A stretch of 12,529 bases of DNA from positions 1 through 12,529 of the forward strand of contig USHS01000019.1 of assembly GCA_900554585.1 (NCBI GenBank), written 5' to 3'. Below the pieces are notes generated by a model. That model did no database searches, was not told the DNA's origin, and saw only the letters and a program-made list of their open reading frames with translations. Position 1 is the first letter of the stretch. Every line of letters starts with the position of its first letter. Shown here piece after piece: positions 6,981-12,529 of the stretch. The translations under genes and the position numbers were made by a program. This DNA comes from an uncultured Collinsella sp. (GTDB lineage: Bacteria > Actinomycetota > Coriobacteriia > Coriobacteriales > Coriobacteriaceae).

Positions 6981-7579
6981 TAGCGCTCATTCCTTTCGCG
7001 AATCTTGCGGGCACGCTCCCCACGCTGCTTGGCTTTGCGTTTGGCGCGGGCCTCGTCACGGGCGTTGAGCTCGGCGGTCGCATCGACCTCGCGAGCGGCA
7101 GGACTCAAGAACATGTAACCGATAAGCGCCAAAGCAACACCGACCGTAATGCCGATATCGGCCACGTTAAAGACAGGAAAGTCGATGAACGTGGTGGCAA
7201 TGAAATCGGTCACGAAGCCAAAGGCGAGGCGGTCGATCGCGTTACCGATGGCGCCGCCCGCAACCATAGCCATGCCTACAACCTCAAGATGGGCGAGCTG
7301 GGGCGCACGAACGAGGTACACGGCAATAGCGATAATGACCGCCAACGCCAGCACGGCAAACGCGATGCCATGCCCCTCACCCATGCTAAAGGCGGCTCCG
7401 ATATTGCGAACAAACAGGAAATCGATCACGCTGGGAATAACGGTCATATGCAGGGCATCGCCCACGGAACGAACCGCAAGCTTGGTCAGCTGGTCAACGA
7501 GCAACACAACGAGCGCCACGCCACCAGCAACACCCAACCGCCAACGCAAAGGCGGCGTCATATCCGCACCACGACCCAA
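6980..7579 (-). CDS. lspA: Lipoprotein signal peptidase (signal peptidase II)
   Basis: A membrane aspartic protease that removes the signal peptide of lipid-modified prolipoproteins at the conserved Cys. All conserved blocks are present: VDQLTK (29-33), RNIGAAFSMG (58-67), GNAIDR with catalytic D116 and FNVADIG with catalytic D141, spread over four hydrophobic segments. About 40 residues at the C-terminus are strongly basic (RAKRKAKQRGERARKIRER) and go beyond the usual end of the family. The TTG at 7579 is chosen because AGGGG lies 6 nt upstream; the in-frame ATG at 7561 has only a weak ribosome site. Length is 199 residues with TTG or 193 with ATG. It is followed without a gap by the pseudouridine synthase gene. 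Confidence 0.94.
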   Translation of the reverse strand: MGRGADMTPPLRWRLGVAGGVALVVLLVDQLTKLAVRSVGDALHMTVIPSVIDFLFVRNIGAAFSMGEGHGIAFAVLALAVIIAIAVYLVRAPQLAHLEVVGMAMVAGGAIGNAIDRLAFGFVTDFIATTFIDFPVFNVADIGITVGVALALIGYMFLSPAAREVDATAELNARDEARAKRKAKQRGERARKIRERNER

Positions 7580-7642
7580 AGAAATCCCCTACCCTCAAAA
7601 ACTCGAATTACGTTTAGTGCAAGTAATCATCTTATAGTGACA

Positions 7643-7657
7643 TGCATGAAACATGCA
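7643..7657. promoter_or_regulatory. Short inverted repeat upstream of lspA, possible operator
   Basis: TGCATG-AAA-CATGCA is a perfect 6-bp inverted repeat with a 3-nt centre, about 65 nt upstream of the lspA start. A TATAAG that could be a -10 box lies just downstream on the minus strand (7631-7636). No matching -35 is evident. Operator function is inference only. Confidence 0.25.
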
Positions 7658-7690
7658 GCATATTCATCAACGAAAGCCAAATAACCAGCA

Positions 7691-7728
7691 CAAAACAAAA
7701 GCGACATTCCGAAAACCGGAATGCCGCT
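7691..7728 (-). terminator. Probable intrinsic terminator downstream of ileS
   Basis: The stem AGCG-CATTCCG / CGGAATG-CGCT (11 bp with one mismatch, 5-nt loop) is at 7700-7728. On the minus strand it is followed by TTTTGTTTTG. It lies about 225 nt after the ileS stop and before lspA, so it would end the ileS transcript and separate it from lspA. Confidence 0.65.
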
Positions 7729-7734
7729 TAATAG

Positions 7735-7761
7735 CTTTCGACAAAGAGCACAGGTCGAAAG
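7735..7761. repeat. 8-bp hairpin in the ileS-lspA spacer
   Basis: CTTTCGAC and GTCGAAAG form a perfect 8-bp inverted repeat around an 11-nt loop. There is no T-run on either side, so it is not a plain terminator. It is one of several hairpins in this non-coding stretch. Confidence 0.5.
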
Positions 7762-7786
7762 AGAAGGCTCTAGTTCCAACAATGAA

Positions 7787-7936
7787 AACGCCGCACTACC
7801 GTCGTCAACAGCGAAAACGTCCCTAAGCGAGCAAGGTGACGTGAAAGAGGAGGGAAGCGTACTTTGGTACGCGACCGACGATTGAACGTCAGGTTGCCGC
7901 TTAGGGGCGTTTACAGCGTCGGTAGGTTACGGCGTT
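7787..7936. other. Nested inverted-repeat structure of about 150 nt, candidate structured RNA or palindromic element
   Basis: Five nested helices can be drawn from the sequence. They are AACGCCG 7787-7793 with 7930-7936; CTACCG 7796-7801 with 7920-7925; a 14-position helix 7816-7829 with 7898-7911 (one G-T pair); 7831-7842 with 7886-7897 (10 of 12 pairs, one GG/GG internal loop); and GCGTAC 7857-7862 with 7867-7872 (loop TTTG). The third and fourth helices are practically stacked. A purine-rich strand GAAAGAGGAGGGAA lies at 7843-7856. The single wobble is U-G if the plus strand is transcribed but A-C if the minus strand is, slightly favouring a plus-strand RNA. No coding sequence is seen. It could be a structured RNA, a 3'-UTR structure or a mobile palindromic repeat. 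Confidence 0.55.
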
Positions 7937-7956
7937 CTACGAACGCCGTAACCTAC
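7922..7956. repeat. Perfect 16-bp hairpin overlapping the ileS stop codon
   Basis: GTAGGTTACGGCGTTC and its exact complement flank a 3-nt loop (TAC). The ileS TAG (7953-7955) lies inside one arm. No T-run follows on either strand, so it is not a standard terminator. One arm (7922-7936) is also the partner of the outer helices of the nested structure at 7787-7936, so the two foldings exclude each other. Confidence 0.75.
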
Positions 7957-10754
7957 AGCGCATCAGCGCAGCGCTTGCAAATATGCGCGTGGCCGTTGTA
8001 CTCACCGACGGTGGTGCGATAGTTCCAGCAACGGTCGCAGCACTCGCCCTCGGCAGCCTCAATAGCAACGGAAAGCTCGTCGCCCTGGGTCAGCTCAACA
8101 TCGGAGACGATGTAGAACTCGGCCAGGTCGACGGCTTTGTCACCGGTCAGCAGCGCGTACATCTCGGCGGGAACGACCGCCTTGACGCGGACCTGCTGGC
8201 TCTTGGTGAAGGTGCCAGCGGAACGGGCATCCTCAAGGGCCTTGGTCACGGCGCTACGGAGCTCGAGCGAAGCCTCGAGCACGCCCTCAAACTCATTGGC
8301 CTCGTCGACCGTGATAGGCGACTTGTACCAATCGAGCAGCGCGGCGTACTTCTGGTGATCGACGCAGCCGGCGGGCGCATAGGCCATGGCCTCGTCGACC
8401 GTGTAGGAAAGGATCGGCTGCAGGTCGCGCATGAGCATCGAGAAGAGCTCGGCCAGCACGGTCTGGGCGCTGCGACGCTCGAGCGAGCCGGGCTTCTCGC
8501 AGTACAGACGGTCCTTCAGGGCGTCGAGGTACACGTTGGAGAGCTCGGTAACCACGAAGTCGTAGAGCGCGCGGTAAGCGCGCGGGAACTCGTAGCTGGC
8601 GTAAGCATCGTCGACCTCGGCCTGGACCTGAGTCAGGCGGGCAACCATGAGCTTGTCGAGCGGCAGCAGGTCGGCAAAGGCGACTCCATCGGTCTCGGGC
8701 TCAAACTGACCCTCGAGCTCGGAGAGCAGGAAGCGCAGCGTGTTGCGGAAACGACGGTAGGCATCGGACGTACGAGCAAGGATCTCGTGGTCGATGGACA
8801 CGTCGGAGCTGGTATCGACCGAGGCGACCCACAGACGAATGATGTCGGCGCCCATCTCATCGCAGACCTTGTTGGGGTCGATGACGTTACCGAGCGACTT
8901 GGACATCTTGCGGCCCTGGCCATCGAGCGTGAAGCCCTGCGAGACGACCGCCTTGTACGGAGCATGGCCGTTGGCGCCCACCGAGGTGAGCAGCGAGCTC
9001 TGGAACCAACCGCGGTGCTGGTCGGAGCCCTCAAGATACACATCCGCCGGGTACTCAAGCTCGGGACGGTACTCGCAGACGGCCTTCCAGGAGACGCCGG
9101 AATCCCACCACACGTCGAGGATGTCCTTATCGGCCTTGAGGTGATGGCCGCCGCACTTGGGGCAGACGCAGGCCTCGCCCAGGTAGCTCTCGGGAGCGTC
9201 GGTGAACCAAGCGTCGGAGCCCTTCTCGTGGAAGAGCTTGATGACGGCGTCGAGCGTAGCGTCGTTCATGACCTTCTCGCCGCAGTCGGCGCAGGTGTAG
9301 CTCGGGATGGGCACACCCCAGTTGCGCTGACGGCTAATGCACCAGTCGGGACGCTGCTCGACCATGGCGCCGATGCGGTTGGCGGCGTGAGCCGGATACC
9401 ACTTGACGTTCTCGCGGACCTCTTTGCCAGCCTGCTCGCGCAAACCGGTCTTGTCCATCGAGACAAACCACTGGTCGGTAGCACGGAAGAGCACCGGGTG
9501 CTTGCAGCGCCAGCAGTGCGGATAGCTGTGCGTGATCTTCTTCTCGAGGACCAGGGTGCCGCGCTCGCGCAGGAACTCGATGATGTGCGGGTTGGCCTCG
9601 TCGGTGTCCATACCGCTGAAGGGGCCACCGGTGCCAAACTCCTCGCCGGTATAGAACTTGCCGTCGTCATCGACCGGCATGCAGATGTCGGTGATGCCCT
9701 CCTTGAGGCAGGCAAAGTAGTCGTCGACGCCGTGGCCGTGCGAGTTGTTGACGATACCGGTACCGTCATCGACACCGACGTAATCGGCCAGCAGTGCCAC
9801 GCCCTCGACACTGTCAAAAATCGGCTGCTTGTAGTGAATGTGGTGGAAGGTCTCGGCGGGAACCACATAGGGCTTGCCGTCGACCATAACCGGGGTGTAC
9901 TCCCAGCCAAACTCCTCGCAGCACTTGGGAGCCAGGTCCTCGAGCATGACCTCGGCGCGGCCGTCGTGCTCAACGGCGACGTAGGCGGCACCGGGCTTGA
10001 GGGAAACTGCCTGGTCGGAGGGGATGGTCCACGGCGTGGTCGTCCAGATAATAAAGTCGACCGGGCCGTCGAAGTTCTCGAGGCCGGCGGGCTTGGAGGT
10101 CATCTCGAAGCGCACGAAGATGGAGGGGCTCGTCTCGTCGGAGTACTCAATCTCGGCCTCGGCGAGCGCGGTGTGGCAGTGCTTGCACCAGTGAACGGGC
10201 TTGTGACCACGATAGATCATGCCCTTGTCAAACATGGCCTTGAAGACCTCGATGTCGGCGGCGTCATGCTGGTGATAGAGCGTCAGATACGGGTTGTCCC
10301 AGTCGCCAAGCACGCCAAGGCGACGGAAGCCGGCCTTCTGCAACTCGATGTTCTCGACAGCGAACTTATTGCAAAGCTCACGGATCTTAGCCGTGGAGGT
10401 CTGGTTGAACTTCTCGGTGCCGAGCTTCTCCTCGACCTTGTGCTCAATCGGCTGACCGTGGCAGTCCCAACCGGGGACATAGGGAACTTCGCAGCCCTGC
10501 ATCATCCAGTAACGGTTGATCATGTCCTTGGAGATCTTGTTCATGGCGTGGCCGATGTGGATCGGGCCGTTGGCGTACGGAGGACCGTCGTGCAGCACGA
10601 ACTTCTTGTGACCCTCGTTCTTCTTTAGAACTTGCTCGTAGACCTTGTTGTCCTGCCAGTCCTTGAGTCGCTTGGGCTCGGACTTGGAAAGACCGGCACG
10701 CATGGGAAATCCGGTTTTGGGCAGATTCATCGTCTGCTTGTACTCGTTTGCCAC
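7953..10754 (-). CDS. ileS: Isoleucyl-tRNA synthetase
   Basis: This enzyme charges tRNA-Ile with isoleucine and normally edits mischarged valine. The 933-residue length is typical of the bacterial class. Motifs: PPYANGPIHIGHAMNK with HIGH at 66-69, KMSKS at 616-620, the editing-domain entry WTTTPWT (237-243), a second Cys pair set CADC/CPKC (488-534) and the C-terminal zinc site CCDRCW...CKRCADAL. In the editing domain the usual HTAP element reads NNSH (GTGIVNNSHGHGVDDY, 331-346), while the DD that follows is kept. The start is GTG at 10754 with AAAGGGG 5 nt upstream; it puts the MPKT-like element at residues 10-13, as in relatives. Expression is controlled by the T-box upstream. Confidence 0.97.
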   Translation of the reverse strand: MANEYKQTMNLPKTGFPMRAGLSKSEPKRLKDWQDNKVYEQVLKKNEGHKKFVLHDGPPYANGPIHIGHAMNKISKDMINRYWMMQGCEVPYVPGWDCHGQPIEHKVEEKLGTEKFNQTSTAKIRELCNKFAVENIELQKAGFRRLGVLGDWDNPYLTLYHQHDAADIEVFKAMFDKGMIYRGHKPVHWCKHCHTALAEAEIEYSDETSPSIFVRFEMTSKPAGLENFDGPVDFIIWTTTPWTIPSDQAVSLKPGAAYVAVEHDGRAEVMLEDLAPKCCEEFGWEYTPVMVDGKPYVVPAETFHHIHYKQPIFDSVEGVALLADYVGVDDGTGIVNNSHGHGVDDYFACLKEGITDICMPVDDDGKFYTGEEFGTGGPFSGMDTDEANPHIIEFLRERGTLVLEKKITHSYPHCWRCKHPVLFRATDQWFVSMDKTGLREQAGKEVRENVKWYPAHAANRIGAMVEQRPDWCISRQRNWGVPIPSYTCADCGEKVMNDATLDAVIKLFHEKGSDAWFTDAPESYLGEACVCPKCGGHHLKADKDILDVWWDSGVSWKAVCEYRPELEYPADVYLEGSDQHRGWFQSSLLTSVGANGHAPYKAVVSQGFTLDGQGRKMSKSLGNVIDPNKVCDEMGADIIRLWVASVDTSSDVSIDHEILARTSDAYRRFRNTLRFLLSELEGQFEPETDGVAFADLLPLDKLMVARLTQVQAEVDDAYASYEFPRAYRALYDFVVTELSNVYLDALKDRLYCEKPGSLERRSAQTVLAELFSMLMRDLQPILSYTVDEAMAYAPAGCVDHQKYAALLDWYKSPITVDEANEFEGVLEASLELRSAVTKALEDARSAGTFTKSQQVRVKAVVPAEMYALLTGDKAVDLAEFYIVSDVELTQGDELSVAIEAAEGECCDRCWNYRTTVGEYNGHAHICKRCADAL

Positions 10755-10797
10755 GGTACCCCTTTCTTGTCATGGGCGCGCACGCCCTCTGGGCACC

Positions 10798-10834
10798 AAA
10801 AAAGCGCCCGTCCCTACAAGCTGGGACGAAGCGC
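10798..10834 (-). terminator. T-box terminator hairpin of ileS leader
   Basis: On the minus strand GCGCTTCGTCCC, an 8-nt loop and GGGACGGGCGC form an 11-bp stem with one bulged T, followed by six T (10798-10803). Its 5' arm is the same segment that pairs with the T-box in the antiterminator, which is the standard on/off design. Confidence 0.9.
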
Positions 10835-11100
10835 CACAAAAAGGGCAGTCAGCCCGTAAAAGCTCTTCGCTTAACCACCCAGCTTAGATGCCCTCACCCG
10901 CGTCGCCGCGCGCTCGCATCCGTTACTCGGCTGGCCTGTATCGACGACCATCTCGGCGATGTCTACTAAGACGAACCTGCGCGGCACGTCCGTTGGGACC
11001 GCAGCTCCGGGGTGATTTTCATCGGTCGCATGCACGGGTTCTCAGCGCTCCCCGCTCTCTGTAGCATGCGGACGGCCGACTACTCGTCCCCATCAACGCT
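10798..11100 (-). promoter_or_regulatory. T-box leader of ileS (isoleucine specifier)
   Basis: This RNA leader reads uncharged tRNA-Ile. Read on the minus strand, the basal stem I pairs CGTT..GGGAC (5' arm, up to 11098) with GTCCCAACG (10991-10999). An internal GCATGC/GCATGC helix flanks the AGAGAGCGGGGAGCG apical part. The specifier is AUC (11014-11016) in the typical GAAAAUCACC..CGGAG setting. The T-box bulge GGGUGGUUAAGCG is at about 10868-10880, with UGGU to bind the ACCA end of tRNA-Ile. Antiterminator helices are AAGCTGGG/CCCAGCTT plus GCGAAG/CTTCGT. These sequences also build the terminator at 10798-10834, so the two forms exclude each other. This is the transcription-attenuation class. 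Confidence 0.93.
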
Positions 11101-11110
11101 TATGCGGAGT

Positions 11111-11119
11111 ATGCTAGCA
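11111..11119 (-). promoter_or_regulatory. Possible extended -10 promoter of the ileS T-box transcript
   Basis: TGCTAGCAT on the minus strand has the TGn plus TAnnAT form of an extended -10 box and lies about 10-15 nt before the first T-box helix, as expected. No convincing -35 precedes it, so confidence is moderate at best. Confidence 0.4.
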
Positions 11120-11159
11120 CGTTCCGCGCCGGCGAAAAACCCTCAACACCGGTTTTATA

Positions 11160-11227
11160 CGTTCGAAATTTCTCGCGGCTGTGGACCTTCTCTTGGAGCA
11201 AAATACCTGAAAGCACTTTATCGAACG
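11160..11227. repeat. Separated 7-bp inverted repeat in the dehydrogenase leader
   Basis: CGTTCGA (11160-11166) and TCGAACG (11221-11227) are exact complements 54 nt apart, just upstream of the dehydrogenase start. They could be operator half-sites or the ends of a leader stem. Chance is also possible. No clear promoter was recognised for the plus-strand gene. Confidence 0.25.
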
Positions 11228-11240
11228 AAAGAAGGTTGCT

Positions 11241-12329
11241 ATGCGCACGATTGGAATGAGCGACTACACCGTTGGCGAGGATTGCTTTGACGAGCTGCCC
11301 CACGCGCTGGCCGAGTACGGCGCGAAGAAGGTCGCGATCATCGGTGGTAAGCGGGCACTGGCCGCAGCACTTCCCGGTATCGAAGCTGCGCTGGCGGGTA
11401 CCGACGTCGAAATTCTGGAGACGCGCGTCTACGGCACCAACAGTACGCGCGCAAATATCGCCAAGGTCGTAAACTCCCCCGCCTGCCAGGAAGCTGACGT
11501 GCTTATCGCATGCGGCGGCGGCAAGGCGCTCGACACCGTGAAGACCGCAGCTATCGAGATCAAGAAGATCGTCTTTACGGTCCCGACGATCTGTTCCAAC
11601 TGCTCCGCCGCGACCGCCATTGCCGTCGTGTACAACGACGACGGCTCGCTCGAGGGCTATTCGTACCCCAACCGACCGGCGCACATCTTCATCAACCCCA
11701 AGATCATCGCCGAGGCACCGGCAGAGTATTTCTGGGCCGGCGTAGGCGATGCCCTGTCTAAGCAGCCCGAGGTCGAGTACGCCACAAGCGCCGGCAATTT
11801 GGAGCACACGGCAGGCCTTGGCTTGGCACTCGCCCACACCTGTTCCGAGCCGCTGTTTACCTATGGCGTCCAGGGTCTTGAGGACGTGCGCCAGGACCTG
11901 TCGAGCGAGGCTGTCAAGCAGATCGCGCTCGACATCGTGGTCAACACGGGCTATGTCTCGAACCTGACCAACCAGAACGATTACTACTACAACTCGAGCG
12001 TGGCGCACGCATTCTACAACGCCACTTGCAGCATTCCGCGTGAGGGCACCTACCTGCACGGCGAGGTCGTGAGCCTGGGCGTGCTCGTGTTGTTCGCCTA
12101 CACGGGCGACACCGAGAACCTTAAGCGCTACGCTGCCTTTAACAAGCAGATGGGGCTGCCCGTGACGCTTGAGCAGGTCGGGCTTTCCGAGTCCGATATC
12201 CCGGCCCTGTGCGAGTACGCGCACGCCACCAACGAGTGGAAGCAGGGCAACCCGGAACCTTTCACAGACGAAAAGTTCGCCGCCGCCATCAAGGCTGCCG
12301 ACACCTACGGCCACACCCTGTTGGCCTAA
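11241..12329 (+). CDS. Iron-containing alcohol dehydrogenase, glycerol dehydrogenase-like
   Basis: A metal- and NAD-dependent oxidoreductase of 362 residues, the usual length of GldA-like enzymes. The nucleotide site shows GGGKALDTVK (92-101) and the preceding ADVLIACGGG strand. Metal ligands are D170 in GVGDALSK, H256 in SSVAHAFYN and H273 in YLHGEVVSLG. These match the GldA pattern (D, H, H) rather than long-chain butanol dehydrogenases. Glycerol is the likeliest substrate, but related proteins act on other polyols, so no symbol is given. The ATG at 11241 has AGAAGG 5 nt upstream. It is the only plus-strand gene, divergent from ileS, and ends 7 nt before a strong terminator, so it is probably monocistronic. 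Confidence 0.93.
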   Translation: MRTIGMSDYTVGEDCFDELPHALAEYGAKKVAIIGGKRALAAALPGIEAALAGTDVEILETRVYGTNSTRANIAKVVNSPACQEADVLIACGGGKALDTVKTAAIEIKKIVFTVPTICSNCSAATAIAVVYNDDGSLEGYSYPNRPAHIFINPKIIAEAPAEYFWAGVGDALSKQPEVEYATSAGNLEHTAGLGLALAHTCSEPLFTYGVQGLEDVRQDLSSEAVKQIALDIVVNTGYVSNLTNQNDYYYNSSVAHAFYNATCSIPREGTYLHGEVVSLGVLVLFAYTGDTENLKRYAAFNKQMGLPVTLEQVGLSESDIPALCEYAHATNEWKQGNPEPFTDEKFAAAIKAADTYGHTLLA

Positions 12330-12335
12330 TCGACC

Positions 12336-12378
12336 AAAACCACCACAAAGGGGACAGGCACCTTTGTGGTGGTTTTTT
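12336..12378 (+). terminator. Stem-loop terminator after the dehydrogenase gene; copy 2 of the 39-bp repeat
   Basis: AAAACCACCACAAAGG pairs with CCTTTGTGGTGGTTTT over 16 bp around the loop GGACAGGCA, ending in six T (12373-12378). It starts 7 nt after the stop. Positions 12337-12375 are the exact reverse complement of 4541-4579. Confidence 0.88.
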
Positions 12379-12529
12379 ATTGCTCCAACATTCAGTTCGC
12401 ACTCGAACCCGATTCTATACGAGAAAGTGTCCGGGTACGTTTTTTGTTTATCGGTAATTCTGCGGAAGGACCACTCGGAACGGTAAACAGAAACGAACAG
12501 AGGCAGAGTACCATCGTGGTGATGGTATC
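12379..12529. other. Right-end non-coding stretch
   Basis: No gene is supported. A 7-bp inverted repeat TACCATC-GTGGT-GATGGTA lies at 12509-12527. In-frame GTG/ATG codons at 12516-12524 might begin a gene that leaves the window, with only a weak AGAGG at 12500-12504. The T-rich GTACGTTTTTTGTTTATCGG near 12435 could belong to a promoter, but no pair of boxes stands out. Confidence 0.3.

Noticed and set aside
7580-7952. CRISPR array or tRNA gene in the repeat-rich spacer
   Set aside because: The repeats are inverted and single, without regular spacers, and no cloverleaf or TTCRA arm can be drawn.
7983-10628. An 881-codon open frame on the plus strand opposite ileS
   Set aside because: IleRS on the minus strand has all family motifs. 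The plus-strand frame is Val/Leu/Gly/Asp-rich with no recognisable domain, as expected for the shadow of a GC-biased gene.
11012-11290. Small plus-strand open frame across the T-box and dehydrogenase start
   Set aside because: It covers the structured T-box leader and overlaps the true dehydrogenase start in another frame, with no similarity or ribosome site.
11100-12314. A 404-codon open frame on the minus strand opposite the dehydrogenase
   Set aside because: The plus-strand dehydrogenase has complete metal and NAD motifs; the antisense frame has none.

Overview
The window looks like chromosome from a gut-type actinobacterium of the class Coriobacteriia, most likely Collinsella or a close relative. 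This is inferred from moderately high GC, housekeeping protein types, a T-box in front of ileS and a stem-loop repeat of a kind I associate with that group. No search could be run, so the taxonomy is inference. There are no rRNA, tRNA, CRISPR, phage or insertion-sequence genes. Ten genes lie on the minus strand and one on the plus strand.

Left part (1-2745, minus): a stress-type sigma switch, transcribed in the order DUF948 membrane protein, RsbW/SpoIIAB-like anti-sigma factor, SigB/SigF-family sigma factor. The genes overlap or nearly touch, and the sigma gene is cut by the left window edge. Upstream of them lies rarA, the AAA+ ATPase of stalled replication forks. The anti-sigma factor lacks residues normally needed for ATP binding.

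Middle (2806-7579, minus): an HD-domain dGTPase-like phosphohydrolase follows a small A24 prepilin peptidase with a 31-nt gap. Next comes a membrane-bound processive GT2 glycosyltransferase ending in a stem-loop terminator. Upstream of it, a RluA-family pseudouridine synthase is coupled to lspA (lipoprotein signal peptidase) by a TAATG overlap.

7580-7952 is a non-coding stretch of about 370 bp that is unusually rich in inverted repeats. It contains a probable terminator, an 8-bp hairpin, a nested structure of about 150 nt and a perfect 16-bp hairpin that covers the ileS stop codon. This is the most unexplained part of the window.

Right part (7953-12529): ileS (minus) has a long canonical T-box leader with an AUC specifier, antiterminator and terminator, so isoleucyl-tRNA synthetase should be controlled by uncharged tRNA-Ile through transcription attenuation. 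The enzyme carries an odd substitution in its editing domain. Divergent from it is an iron-type alcohol/glycerol dehydrogenase gene (plus). It ends in the exact reverse complement of the 39-bp stem-loop found after the glycosyltransferase gene, so the two copies have the same orientation relative to the gene each follows. No clear new defence or mobile system is visible. The best leads are the structured region, the shared stem-loop element, the degenerate anti-sigma factor and the IleRS editing-site change.
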